The notes under the pieces: model-generated
What the model saw: the letters and a program-made list of their open reading frames with translations, nothing else
The model's database searches: none
Told to the model about the DNA's origin: nothing
Shown here: positions 35,699 through 45,266 of the stretch, one piece after another
How the letters are laid out: each line of letters starts with the position of its first letter
Numbering within the stretch: position 1 is the stretch's first letter
Assembly: GCA_022826185.1 (NCBI GenBank)
Contig: JAJDVH010000115.1
Span: 1 to 53,206 of the forward strand
Direction of reading: 5' to 3'
DNA: 53,206 bases
Source: Alphaproteobacteria bacterium
GTDB lineage: Bacteria; Pseudomonadota; Alphaproteobacteria; Bin95
Made by a program: the position numbers and the translations under genes

Positions 35699-36481
35699 CT
35701 ATCCGGCGGCCTGTGTCGTGTAGCTGAAGCCGATGGGCGAAACGCAAATGCGGTCGGTGTAGACGACCGGCCTGTCGCCCCTGGAAAAATGCTTCTGCGA
35801 GAGCATGAGCAGCGCCCGGCCGCCTTCGGCGTTCAACAGCCTCGCCTCGCTGGAATCGGGATCGGCAGGCTGAATTGTGGTTTCGATCCGGTCGATCCTG
35901 AAGCCGAGATTTTCTTCGACCAGAAGCTCCTCGGTCGGCGCCCGGTCCAGGGCTGACGTGTCGAACCTGGGAAACACGTCCGGAGGAAAGAAACAACTCT
36001 CCGCCTCCACGGCCTCGTCCCCGATAAACCGCAGCCTTTCCAGCACGAAAACCGGTTCGTCCGACTCGATATTCAGCGCTCTCGACACGTCGGACGGCGC
36101 TTTCTTCCGACCGAATGCCATCAGCCGGTAGGTGACGTCGTCCTCCCCCGGCGCGGTCCCGTCGTCGAACGCCGGCAGGCTGTGCATGTCGACGCTGAAA
36201 TCCGGGTCCGCCGCCTGTCCGCCGCCGGAACGGGCCGCCCCGGTGCTGGCGAAGGTGCCCCTGCCCGGAAACCGCTCGATCCAGCCCTCCCATGCCAGCC
36301 GGGACATGGCGAACTGCACCGTCGCGCGGCTGACGCCGAACATGACCGCAATATCGGCTTCCGTGGGAAGCTGTTCTCCGGTTTCGATCCGCCCCTGCCG
36401 AATCCGTTCGGAGAAATGATCGTAGATGCGGGAGTGAGCTGGCGCCGGTCTTTCCAACCTTCCGACCCCCTCGCGTTCCAA
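35699..36481 (-). CDS. phnF: GntR-family (UTRA) regulator, PhnF-like
   Basis: Encodes a 260-residue regulator with an N-terminal winged helix (GEQLPTEADIAVMFGVSRAT) and a C-terminal UTRA ligand domain (EPVFVLERLRFIGDEAVEAE, ending GFSYTTQAAG). Position in front of phnG marks it as PhnF, the local repressor of phosphonate genes. The only start in the open frame is TTG at 36481. A palindrome close upstream (36508-36529) could be its own operator. Confidence 0.87.
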   Translation of the reverse strand: MEREGVGRLERPAPAHSRIYDHFSERIRQGRIETGEQLPTEADIAVMFGVSRATVQFAMSRLAWEGWIERFPGRGTFASTGAARSGGGQAADPDFSVDMHSLPAFDDGTAPGEDDVTYRLMAFGRKKAPSDVSRALNIESDEPVFVLERLRFIGDEAVEAESCFFPPDVFPRFDTSALDRAPTEELLVEENLGFRIDRIETTIQPADPDSSEARLLNAEGGRALLMLSQKHFSRGDRPVVYTDRICVSPIGFSYTTQAAG

Positions 36482-36507
36482 CCACTTTGTCGATGCCGGA
36501 CTCTAGA

Positions 36508-36529
36508 CATTGTACACTGAATGACAATG
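36508..36529. promoter_or_regulatory. Candidate operator near phnF (palindrome CATTGT/ACAATG)
   Basis: CATTGT at 36508-36513 and ACAATG at 36524-36529 form an inverted repeat with ten bases between. On the minus strand the sequence TTGTCATTCAGTGTACAATG contains a TACAAT box 22 bases before the phnF start and TGTCATTCAG, which recurs at 36797-36806. It could be a PhnF site, or a weak Pho box for PhoB; the sequence does not decide. Confidence 0.45.
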
Positions 36530-36785
36530 GAATTTCCCCACTTAACGGATTGTAATACAAACATTTTTTGCTGCATCTACTTGTCCTATTCCGAGTGAAT
36601 TGATACCTTCAGGACAGTCTGATTTGCTCCCGCTCCGGCGCTGGATCGGCGTGGACATCCCGAAGCCTCCCGTACACCTTCGCAGCCCTGACGCACGCGA
36701 GGCCGGAGCGGTAGGCGAAGTGGCGGCAGCTTGCGGCGCGAACTTCGCGGCCGGTCCCGATCCGTCCCGAAACAGGCCGGCCGCT

Positions 36786-36828
36786 GCATTGTACGATGTC
36801 ATTCAGACTGTCTAATATTGCACAATGC
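36786..36828. promoter_or_regulatory. Second related palindromic site upstream of the FAS1 gene
   Basis: GCATTGT at 36786-36792 and ACAATGC at 36822-36828 are perfect inverted heptamers; between them lie TACGATGTCATTCAG and CTGTCTAATATTG. CATTGTAC and TGTCATTCAG are shared with the site near phnF, so one regulator may bind both and control both genes. Confidence 0.4.
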
Positions 36829-36847
36829 GAGTCCGATGACGTGCATA

Positions 36848-36876
36848 TTGACCATGTGTCTTTGAGATGGCATATT
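36848..36876 (+). promoter_or_regulatory. Candidate promoter of the FAS1 gene
   Basis: TTGACC (36848-36853) and CATATT (36871-36876) are 17 bases apart and lie 70 bases before the ATG at 36946, just downstream of the second palindrome, a suitable place for repression or activation. Confidence 0.45.
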
Positions 36877-36945
36877 CATTTATTGTCAACCGGCGCGGCC
36901 GACACCCGGTGGAGCCGCGCACCGGAGCGAGAAAGGAAACGCGCA

Positions 36946-37734
36946 ATGCCTATCCCCCCTGTAATTCCATCCGATGAGAGGATCCGCTCGCGCAGGTTGC
37001 TGGGCGGCTTCGTTGGCGCCTCCGCCCTGGCGTGCCTGGCCTTCGCAACGCCGGCTGCGGCCCAGACGCAGGCCAAGGCGGCCGAGGCCGAACAGATGGA
37101 AGCCCAGGTCTGCATGCTGGCGGGCATCGAGGTCGAGAAGGCCGAGGGCGCCGACTGCCCGACCGACGTGCTCTCCACGCTTCGCGTCTACTCATATGAA
37201 TATGAGGCGCCCAAGCTCGACGAGAACGGCAGCCCGGTTCTGGATCCCGAGACCGGGGACGTGGTGCTTGAGGTGCGGAGGGAGACCTTCACGCTCATGG
37301 CGACGCTCCTGGAGGCGGCGGGCTTCGGCAGCGCGGTCACGAGCGCGCCGGCAACCGTGTTCGCGCTTCCCGACTCCGTCCTGGCCCCGATCGTGGCGGC
37401 GCTTTCCGAGGCGATGAAAAACGAGGACATGCGCGACGCGGTCGTAGCCCAGATCGCTCCGGCGGTCGGCTCTCATTTGCTGAACGAACCGATGGCGAAG
37501 CGGGCCTTCCAGAACGCCAATGGCCGGGTGTGGACGCTCGCCGGCGGCTGGCAGACGGCGGCCGCGCCGCTTTCGTTCTACGCGCTCAGCGGCGACGGCA
37601 GCGTCAGGGTCAACGGCGTCGTGCTGGAACGGATGCTCACCGCGCCGGACGGCAGCGTGATTCACACCATTTCAACCCCCCTCGTGGCCCTGTCCCAGCC
37701 CGCCATGGAGGAGATGGCCGAAAAGAGCAGCTGA
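36946..37734 (+). CDS. Exported fasciclin (FAS1)-domain protein
   Basis: Encodes 262 residues. The N-terminus has a twin-arginine-like signal (SRRLLGGFVGASALACLAF then TPAAAQ), so export is likely. The rest resembles a divergent FAS1 domain: FTLMATLLEAAGF, TVFALPDSVLAPIV, VGSHLLNEP, and the closing VRVNGVVLERMLTAPDGSVI with HTISTPLVAL. FAS1 proteins act in adhesion or binding. GAAAGGAAA precedes the ATG. The gene faces away from phnF, sharing its regulatory region. Assignment is by pattern and moderately sure. Confidence 0.7.
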   Translation: MPIPPVIPSDERIRSRRLLGGFVGASALACLAFATPAAAQTQAKAAEAEQMEAQVCMLAGIEVEKAEGADCPTDVLSTLRVYSYEYEAPKLDENGSPVLDPETGDVVLEVRRETFTLMATLLEAAGFGSAVTSAPATVFALPDSVLAPIVAALSEAMKNEDMRDAVVAQIAPAVGSHLLNEPMAKRAFQNANGRVWTLAGGWQTAAAPLSFYALSGDGSVRVNGVVLERMLTAPDGSVIHTISTPLVALSQPAMEEMAEKSS

Positions 37735-37743
37735 CGGCGCTCC

Positions 37744-37788
37744 GGGCGGCCGGATGGAGAGGCGTCGCCTCCCCGTCCGGCGCCGCCC
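37744..37788 (+). terminator. Long GC hairpin after the FAS1 gene
   Basis: GGGCGGC at 37744-37750 pairs with GCCGCCC at 37782-37788, with further pairing inside (GAGGCG/CGCCTC). No T-run follows, so it could be a weak or factor-assisted terminator or an RNA-stabilising 3' end. Confidence 0.4.
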
Positions 37789-37828
37789 CTCTCATACCTT
37801 CCATACGCCATGACATGAGGAATACCCG

Positions 37829-38527
37829 ATGACTCTCTCCGCCTTGCGCAAATGCGCCTTTGTCCTTCCCGCCGCGGCGTTCGCGCTTGCGCTCGCCGGA
37901 TGCAAGGCCGGAGGCGGGCCCGACGCTCCGGCGAAGGCGCAAAAGGCCGCATGGAACCCCGCCGCCAAGGTTGAAACCGCGCCCGCCAAGGCCGCAACCC
38001 TGCCTCCGGGCGTGCGCAGGGCGCCGGCGGTCGGCGACAAATCCGTCTGGAAGCAGCGGGGCGGCAAGGAACTGGCCTGGAAAACCGTGAAGCTCGACGG
38101 CTCCATTGCGGAGATCCACGGCTCAAACGGGTGCAAGGCCGTAACCGACCGGTCGACCTACGCCCCCACGCTGGGTTGGCGCAATTGTTCGGGAAGTACC
38201 GCTTCCCAAAAGGTAGAGAAACAGGCCGGCCGCCTGTTCCCGCTTGCCGTGGGCAATACCGAGTACTGGTCGTTCAGCGGCCGGAGCGACAAGGGGAACA
38301 GCTGGTCCGGCACGAGGAGCTGCAAGGTGGCGGGAACGGCCAATGTCACGGTTCCGGCAGGCAATTTCGACGCCTATCACGTGATCTGCAGGGAAAGCTC
38401 CGCGCGTTACGACTACTGGTTCGCGCCCGAGCTGGGATACACGGTCATATCCTCCAAGGCGCCGCTGCCGGGCAAGAAGAGCAGCCGCTACCATCGGGAA
38501 CTCATCCGTGTGGAGCCCGGCGCCTGA
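37829..38527 (+). CDS. Putative lipoprotein of unknown function
   Basis: Encodes 232 residues with a lipoprotein signal: the lipobox LAGC places the lipidated cysteine at residue 25. A Pro/Ala/Lys-rich linker (about 26-65) leads to a folded domain with paired cysteines (GSNGCKAVT, WRNCSGS, GTRSCKVAG, YHVICRES) and many aromatic residues, ending YDYWFAPELGYTVISSKAPL. I do not recognise the domain; it looks like a periplasm-facing beta-rich domain. GAGGAAT precedes the start; a clear terminator follows. Confidence 0.75.
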   Translation: MTLSALRKCAFVLPAAAFALALAGCKAGGGPDAPAKAQKAAWNPAAKVETAPAKAATLPPGVRRAPAVGDKSVWKQRGGKELAWKTVKLDGSIAEIHGSNGCKAVTDRSTYAPTLGWRNCSGSTASQKVEKQAGRLFPLAVGNTEYWSFSGRSDKGNSWSGTRSCKVAGTANVTVPAGNFDAYHVICRESSARYDYWFAPELGYTVISSKAPLPGKKSSRYHRELIRVEPGA

Positions 38528-38559
38528 CCGCGCCGCATTCGCACGGGAAGCCTGCGAAG

Positions 38560-38585
38560 CCCCGGAGGGTCGCCTCCGGGGTTTT
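38560..38585 (+). terminator. Rho-independent terminator after the lipoprotein gene
   Basis: CCCCGGAGG at 38560-38568 pairs with CCTCCGGGG at 38573-38581 across a four-base loop and is followed by TTTT. It lies 33 bases after the stop codon. Confidence 0.85.
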
Positions 38586-38662
38586 CCGTCCCCGCTTCCC
38601 TTTCCGCCGCCGGCGCGATATCGGTTCCGCCGTTCCGCGCCCGTTGCCCGGAGGGGAGAGGC

Positions 38663-39880
38663 ATGTACGACCTGCTGGAAGGCCTGCGCATCGTGGAGGG
38701 GTCGGCCTTCGTGGCGGCGCCGCTCGGCGGCATGGCGCTCGGCCAGCTCGGCGCCGACGTGATCCGCTTCGATGCGCTGGAGGGCGGACTCGACTACCGG
38801 CGCTGGCCGGTGACCGACAGGGGCGACAGCCTCTACTGGGCCGGGCTCAACAAGGGCAAGCGGTCCTTCCGCGTCGATATCCGCAGCCCGCGCGGGCGCG
38901 AACTGGTGCAGGCGCTGATTACCGCGCCGGGGCCGGAGGGCGGCATTTTCCTCACCAACCTGCCGGCGCGCGGCTGGATCGGCTACGAGGCGCTCTCGGC
39001 CCTGCGGGCGGACCTCATCCTGCTGAACGTGACCGGCGCGCGCAGCGGCGCCCCGCAGGTGGACTACACCGTCAACGCCTCGGTCGGCTTCCCCTATGTC
39101 ACCGGACCGGAAGGCCGCGAAGGACCCGTCAACAACGTGCTCCCCGCCTGGGATATCGCAACCGGCATGACCGCCGCCGCCGGCCTGCTGGCGGCCGAGC
39201 GCCGCCGGGCGCGCACCGGCGAGGGGCAATCGATCCGCCTGCCGCTTCTCGATGTCGCGCTCTGGGCCACCGCGACGCTCGGCTATGTCGGCGAGGCGGT
39301 GGTCAATGGCCAGGACCGGCCGCGCGTCGGCAACCACATATACGGCACCTTCGGGCGCGACTTCCGCACCGCCGACGGGCGCGATGTGATGGTGTGCCTG
39401 TTCACCTCCCGCAACCTGCGGGGCATCGCCGAGGCGGCCGGTCTCGGGCCCGCCTTCAGCCGGATCGAGGCGGAGCACGGCGCGGACCTGGAGGACGAGG
39501 CGGACCGCTGGCGCGTGCGCGAGGAGATCGCGGCCGCGGTCGAGCCGTGGATCGCCGCGCGCCCGTTCGCCGAGGTCGCACGCTCGTTCGACGCGGGCGG
39601 GGTGCTCTGGGGCCCCTACTGCACGTTTCGGGAGATGGCGGGCGATCCGGCGCTGGTCGAAGACAATCCCCTCTTCCGGCGCATCGAGCAGCCCGGCATG
39701 GGAAGCTGGCCGGTGCCGGGCTCGCCGCTCGACTTCGAGGGGCTGGCGCGCGGCTCGCCGCTGCCGGCCCCGCGGCTCGGCGAGCACACGGACGAGATTC
39801 TCGCCGGCATACTCGGCCTGCCGGACGGCGAGATCGGCCGCCTGCACGATGCAGGCGTGGTCAGGGGTCCGGACGGCTAG
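38663..39880 (+). CDS. 2-methylfumaryl-CoA isomerase-like class III CoA-transferase
   Basis: Encodes a 405-residue CaiB/BaiF-family protein. Sequence features such as LRIVEGSAFVAAPLGGMALG, GLDYRRWPVTDRGDSLYWAG, LTNLPARGW and NNVLPAWDIATGM closely follow my recollection of mesaconyl-C1-CoA:C4-CoA transferase (Mct) of the 3-hydroxypropionate pathway; D164 sits where the catalytic Asp165 of that enzyme lies. GGAGGGGAG precedes the ATG. No other genes of that pathway are in the window, so the role may be in C5-dicarboxylate or mesaconate use. Confidence 0.72.
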   Translation: MYDLLEGLRIVEGSAFVAAPLGGMALGQLGADVIRFDALEGGLDYRRWPVTDRGDSLYWAGLNKGKRSFRVDIRSPRGRELVQALITAPGPEGGIFLTNLPARGWIGYEALSALRADLILLNVTGARSGAPQVDYTVNASVGFPYVTGPEGREGPVNNVLPAWDIATGMTAAAGLLAAERRRARTGEGQSIRLPLLDVALWATATLGYVGEAVVNGQDRPRVGNHIYGTFGRDFRTADGRDVMVCLFTSRNLRGIAEAAGLGPAFSRIEAEHGADLEDEADRWRVREEIAAAVEPWIAARPFAEVARSFDAGGVLWGPYCTFREMAGDPALVEDNPLFRRIEQPGMGSWPVPGSPLDFEGLARGSPLPAPRLGEHTDEILAGILGLPDGEIGRLHDAGVVRGPDG

Positions 39881-39894
39881 ACGCGGCGGAAGTC

Positions 39895-39923
39895 TTGGCC
39901 GGCAATGCGAAGGGCGCTATATT
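39895..39923 (+). promoter_or_regulatory. Candidate promoter of the IalB-rlmN-argG genes
   Basis: TTGGCC at 39895-39900 and TATATT at 39918-39923 are 17 bases apart and lie 43 bases before the IalB-family start. The three following genes overlap or abut, so this box may serve all of them. Confidence 0.5.
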
Positions 39924-39966
39924 TCATCACCCGGCCGGTGCGGAAATCTGAATCGGATTGTCGAGA

Positions 39967-40463
39967 ATGTTGGCACGCCTGCTAATCGTGTTGTCGATAC
40001 TCCTGGCCTTTCCGGCCATGGCCCAGGAGCCGAAGCGCCTGTCCACGCACCATGACTGGACGGCCTATGTGTACGGCTCGGGCAAGGAGAAGATCTGCTA
40101 CATCGCCTCCAGCCCCAAGAGCCACAAGCCCAAGGGCATCAACCGCGACCCGGCCTTCTTCAAGGCGGCCCATTTCCCGGGCCGCGGGCTCACGGGCGAA
40201 ATCCATGTCGATGTCGGCTATCCGCTGAAGCCGAACAGCCGGCCCCGCGCGCGCGTCACGGTGAAGAAGAAGACGCAGGACTACCGCTTCTTCGTGAAGG
40301 ACAGTTCCGCCTGGGTGGAGGACCAGAAGAACGAGCCCGTCGTGGAGGCGATGAAGGCCGGCAGCACGATGGTCTTCACGGCCACCTCGGCGCGCGGCAC
40401 GGTCGTTTCCGACAGCTACTCGCTCAAGGGCTTTACCGCCGCCTACAAGGCGATCACCAGGGC

Positions 40464-40476
<13 letters not shown>
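39967..40476 (+). CDS. IalB-family (invasion-associated locus B) exported protein
   Basis: Encodes 169 residues from the ATG at 39967. A signal peptide ([19 protein letters not shown]) is followed by [20 protein letters not shown], typical of the IalB family of alphaproteobacteria, with the later [20 protein letters not shown] and [12 protein letters not shown]. The name comes from a Bartonella locus; in other species the role is unclear. The stop overlaps the rlmN start by 13 bases. Confidence 0.85.
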
Positions 40477-41605
<1,129 letters not shown>

Positions 41606-41609
<4 letters not shown>

Positions 41610-42817
41610 GCGAGGGTGAGGTCAAGCGGGTGGTGCTCGCCTATTCGGGCGGCCTCGACACCTCCGTCATCCTGCACTGGCTGCGCGAGACCTATCGCTG
41701 CGAGGTCGTGACCTTCACGGCCGATCTCGGCCAGGGCGAGGAGCTGGAGCCGGCCCGCGCCAAGGCCGAGACCATGGGCGTGGAGCAGATCTATGTGGAC
41801 GATCTGCGCGAGGAGTTCGTGCGCGATTTCGTCTTCCCGATGTTCCGGGCCAATGCGCTCTATGAGGGGCAGTATCTGCTCGGCACCTCGATCGCGCGCC
41901 CGCTGATCGCCAGGCGCCAGATCGAGATCGCGCGCGAGACCGGCGCGGACGCCGTCTCCCACGGCGCGACCGGCAAGGGCAACGACCAGGTGCGTTTCGA
42001 GCTCTCATACTATGCGCTGGAGCCGCGCATCCGCGTGATCGCCCCCTGGCGCGAATGGGATTTGGGCTCCCGCAACCGGCTGATCGCCTATGCCGAGGCG
42101 CGCCAGATTCCGATTGCGCGCGGCAAGCGGGGCGAGCCGCCCTATTCCACCGACGCGAACCTGCTGCACATTTCCTATGAGGGCCGCGCGCTGGAGGACC
42201 CCTGGATCGAGCCGGACGAGGAAATGTTCACCCGCACCGTCTCGCCGGCGGCCGCGCCGGACGAGCCCCAATATGTCGAGATCGACTTCGAGCGGGGCGA
42301 CCCGGTGGCGGTGGACGGCGCCCGCCTCTCGCCGGCGGCGCTGCTGGAGCGATTGAACGGGATCGCCGGCCGGCACGGCGTCGGCCGGCTCGACCTGGTA
42401 GAAAACCGTTTCGTCGGCATGAAGTCGCGCGGCGTCTATGAGACCCCCGGCGGTACGCTGCTGCTGGCGGCCCGGCGCGCGCTGGAGAGCGTCGTGCTCG
42501 ACCGGGGCGCGGCGCACCTCAAGGACGAGCTCATGCCGCGCTATGCGGAGCTCATCTATAACGGCTTCTGGTTCTCGCCGGAGCGGCGCATGCTCCAGGC
42601 GGCCATCGACGAGAGCCAGGACCGGGTGTCGGGCCGTGTGAGGATGAAGCTCTTCAAGGGCGCCTGCTGGGCTGTCGGGCGGCAGTCGCCCAACTCCATC
42701 TACCATGAGGGCTTCGCCACCTTCGAGGAAGACGCGGTGTACGACCAGCGCGACGCCGAAGGCTTCATCAAGCTGAACGCGCTGCGCCTGCGCCTCGAAG
42801 GCCTGATGGGGCGCTGA
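41606..42817 (+). CDS. argG: Argininosuccinate synthase
   Basis: Encodes a 403-residue argininosuccinate synthase that joins citrulline and aspartate with ATP in arginine synthesis. The PP-loop [12 protein letters not shown] is near the N-terminus, followed by [27 protein letters not shown] and [20 protein letters not shown]. Length is standard. It is coupled to rlmN by a four-base overlap; the rlmN-argG neighbourhood recurs in alphaproteobacteria. Confidence 0.97.
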
Positions 42818-42901
42818 CGGGGACGGCGCACGCTTCCCGGCCGCCGGCCGGCATCCTATATTGAGGCATGGTTCCCCGCCGTTCCCCGGCAGGAGGCTCC
42901 C

Positions 42902-43186
42902 ATGGACGCGACTGCGGACTACATCCGGGAAGGGCTCGGCAGGCTCAAGGGGCTGCCGGCCCCGGTCGCCGACTGGCGCGTCCGGACCGGGGAAGACTGG
43001 GTGGGCGACCCCGCCGTCTGGGTCTGGCCGGTGCTTGCCGATGAGGACACCGATTTCGACACCTGCGCGGTATTGCGCGAGCAGGTGCGCGACGAAGTAT
43101 CTAGGTTGACGCGCGCCAGGACCGGCGAGCCCCTTTGGGCGTTCGTCCGCTTCCTCTGGCCGTCGGATATCGAGGATGGCGCTTGA
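42902..43186 (+). CDS. Small acidic protein, possible partner of the HEPN protein
   Basis: Encodes 94 residues, MDATADYIREGLGRLKGLPA then DPAVWVWPVLADEDTDFDTC and LWAFVRFLWPSDIEDGA. It is acidic, with alternating hydrophobic strands and one helix. I do not recognise a domain. GGCAGGAGG precedes the ATG. The stop overlaps the start of the HEPN-like gene (TTGA), so the two are translated together, as in toxin-antitoxin pairs; this one would be the antitoxin by position and charge, but that is inference. Confidence 0.65.
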   Translation: MDATADYIREGLGRLKGLPAPVADWRVRTGEDWVGDPAVWVWPVLADEDTDFDTCAVLREQVRDEVSRLTRARTGEPLWAFVRFLWPSDIEDGA

Positions 43187-43695
43187 GCCTTCATACCGAC
43201 CTGCTGGAGCAGGCTGAGCATCTGGCCGGACGGGAGCGGAGACGACCCAGGCAGGCCAGCCTGCGCCGGTCCGTTTCGGCGTCCTATTACGCGGTTTTCC
43301 ACATGCTGATCGACGAAGCGGTGGGCCGCATGTTTCGCGGCAGTGGCCGGGAAGCGCTCCGGGACTGCATGGCGCGAGCCTTCAGCCACCGCGACATGCT
43401 CGGGGTCGCCAGGCAGTTTGCGAGCAACGGCGTCGCGCCGAAACTCGATCCCGCCCTGAACGGCCTTTCGCTCCAGCCCGAACTCGTGGCCGTGGCAAAG
43501 GCCCTTCTCGACCTCCAGCAGGCCAGGCACGAGGCCGACTACGACCGTGCGGCCCGCTTTACCCGCCCGCAGGCTTTCGAACTCTTCCAGCAGGCGCGCC
43601 AGGCGTTTTCGGACTGGCGGCAAGTACGTGGCAGTCCCCAAGCCGATGCTTTTCTGGCGGCGCTTCTGGCTTACGGCTCCCTCCGCGGCGGCTGA
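43183..43695 (+). CDS. HEPN-like protein (UPF0332 type)
   Basis: Encodes 170 residues from a TTG at 43183; the frame is open further upstream in the other gene. The helix SVSASYYAVFHMLIDEAV and the later QQARHEADYDRAARFTRPQA match the HEPN fold of UPF0332 proteins, many of which are RNase toxins or their derivatives. The standard R-x(4-6)-H active motif is not clean here; R-H-E-A-D-Y is the nearest form. It is coupled to the small upstream gene. Function as a toxin is only a possibility. Confidence 0.65.
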   Translation: MSLHTDLLEQAEHLAGRERRRPRQASLRRSVSASYYAVFHMLIDEAVGRMFRGSGREALRDCMARAFSHRDMLGVARQFASNGVAPKLDPALNGLSLQPELVAVAKALLDLQQARHEADYDRAARFTRPQAFELFQQARQAFSDWRQVRGSPQADAFLAALLAYGSLRGG

Positions 43696-43705
43696 CCGCC
43701 CGCAC

Positions 43706-44353
43706 TCAGCCGCCCTCCTCCCTTAGCACGATATCGCCGTAGCGGGCGCGGGCGCGCTGGCGGCTGTTGTCGGCGTCGGTCATCACGGCGACGCCTTCCA
43801 GCTCGTCCACCTCACGGCCGAACAGGCGGCGGAAATCCTCGCGCACATTGCGGCGGTAGCGGCGCCATTCGCCGGCGTGGGCCGAACCGGACTCGACCGC
43901 CACCATGCGGACCTTCGAGGTGAACGGGTTGGGCCAGTCGTCGCCCACGTCCGCGCTGCCGGCCCAGACATAGGAGATCGCGATCGGCAGCGCGAACATT
44001 CCCTCGCCCGGCGCCACGGCATAGACCCGGGCCGCGAAATCGTCGCCGGCCTTGAGGCGCTCGTCGGCAACCGCCAGCGGCGCCTCCACCCGCCAGCGCC
44101 ATTCGAGCACCGGTCGCGCCGCAAGGTCGATCTCGCGCTCCAGATAGAAGCTCGACGCCGCGCCGTCGCTTTCAGCCTCCAGCACCCTGGTCCCGCCGTC
44201 TTCGACGATCCGGTAGCGCGTCTCGCCCTCGAAGTGCCGGAGCCGCCAGCCTTCCGTGTCGCCGGCGGAGAAGCGCCCCAGCACGAGCGGCTCCGCGCAA
44301 AGCGGCAGGGCGGCGAACAGCGCAGCGGCCAGCAGGGCAAGACGGACGGTCAC
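43706..44353 (-). CDS. DUF3047 exported protein
   Basis: Encodes 215 residues with a signal peptide (LALLAAALFAALPLCAEP). The body shows SFYLEREIDLAARPVLEWRW, KAGDDFAARVYAV, AISYVWAG and the ending VMTDADNSRQRARARYGDIV, all characteristic of DUF3047. The function of the family is unknown; it is periplasmic by prediction. It converges with the HEPN gene and faces away from gloB. Confidence 0.85.
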   Translation of the reverse strand: MTVRLALLAAALFAALPLCAEPLVLGRFSAGDTEGWRLRHFEGETRYRIVEDGGTRVLEAESDGAASSFYLEREIDLAARPVLEWRWRVEAPLAVADERLKAGDDFAARVYAVAPGEGMFALPIAISYVWAGSADVGDDWPNPFTSKVRMVAVESGSAHAGEWRRYRRNVREDFRRLFGREVDELEGVAVMTDADNSRQRARARYGDIVLREEGG

Positions 44354-44487
44354 CGCGCCTCAATATCGCAGCCCGGAGCCGGCGTCACGCGGCTGCGGCA
44401 AAGCGGTCCGCCCGGCATCGGGTCCTTCCGCCACCCGGTATTTCCCATTAGCATCGGAGGGACCCTGTGCCGGAGGTGCCGCGCCCC

Positions 44488-45252
44488 ATGTTCGAGATCG
44501 AGATCGTCCCCGCGCTGTCGGACAATTACGTCTATATCGCCCACGATGCCGCCGCCGGCGCGACCGCTGTGGTGGACCCGGCCGAGGCCGGACCCGTGCT
44601 CGCGGCGCTGGAGCGGCGCGGCCTGCAGCTCACCCACATCCTCAACACCCACCACCATCTGGACCATATCGGCGGCAATGCCGAACTGGTGGAACGCTAC
44701 GGCGCGCCGGTGATCGGGCCGCGGGCGGATGCGGCGCGCATCCCGGGCCTCGATGTCGAGGTCGGCGACGGCGACAGCTACACGGTCGGCGCCGAGACCG
44801 CGCGGGTCTTCGACGTTCCCGGCCACACCAGCGGCCATATCGCCTTCTGGTTCGAGGAGAGCCGCGCGCTGTTCTGCGGCGACACGCTGTTCGCGCTCGG
44901 CTGCGGGCGGATGTTCGAGGGCACGCCGGAGCAGTTCTGGTCCTCGCTCAGCAAGCTGCGCGCCCTGCCCGACGACACCCGCGTCTATTGCGGGCACGAA
45001 TACACCCAGTCCAATGCGCGCTTCGCCCTTTCGGTGGACCCGGACAACGAAGCGCTCAAGGCCGCGTCCCGGCGCATCGACGAGCTGCGCTCGCGCGGCG
45101 AACGCACCGTCCCGTCCGAACTCGGCGAGGAGAAGGTGGCCAACCCCTTCCTGCGCGCGGACGACCCGGCCATGCAGCGCCTGGTCGGCATGGAAGGCGA
45201 GCCGCCCGAGGCCGTCTTCGCGGAAATCCGCCGCCGCAAGGACAGCTTTTAG
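44488..45252 (+). CDS. gloB: Hydroxyacylglutathione hydrolase (glyoxalase II)
   Basis: Encodes 254 residues from the ATG at 44488 (MFEIEIVPALSDNYVYIAHD); a GTG at 44467 with a closer ribosome-binding site would add seven residues. It is a metallo-beta-lactamase-fold thioesterase that hydrolyses S-lactoylglutathione. The metal motif NTHHHLDHIGG is intact, with VFDVPGHTSGHIAF, LFCGDTLFALGCGRMFEG and VYCGHEYTQSNARFAL. The C-terminal ASRRIDELRSRGERTVPS substrate domain is present. Confidence 0.95.
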   Translation: MFEIEIVPALSDNYVYIAHDAAAGATAVVDPAEAGPVLAALERRGLQLTHILNTHHHLDHIGGNAELVERYGAPVIGPRADAARIPGLDVEVGDGDSYTVGAETARVFDVPGHTSGHIAFWFEESRALFCGDTLFALGCGRMFEGTPEQFWSSLSKLRALPDDTRVYCGHEYTQSNARFALSVDPDNEALKAASRRIDELRSRGERTVPSELGEEKVANPFLRADDPAMQRLVGMEGEPPEAVFAEIRRRKDSF

Positions 45253-45266
45253 CCGGCGCCCGGCCA

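Larger units (their letters stand above)
36482..36945. other. 464-base intergenic region between phnF and the FAS1 gene
   Basis: The region separates divergently transcribed phnF and the fasciclin-like gene and is AT-rich at both ends. It holds two related palindromic sites and a promoter-like pair for the plus-strand gene (listed separately). The middle (36620-36780) is GC-rich and shows nothing I can identify; the minus-strand frame across it lacks support. Confidence 0.6.

Noticed and set aside
36508-36529. Firm call of a Pho box before phnF
   Set aside because: TGTCAT is present but the second half-site is poor and overlaps the -10-like box; a GntR-type operator fits equally well.
36542-36802. 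86-codon minus-strand frame in the phnF/FAS1 gap
   Set aside because: It has no ribosome-binding site, covers the second palindrome and shows no recognisable domain.
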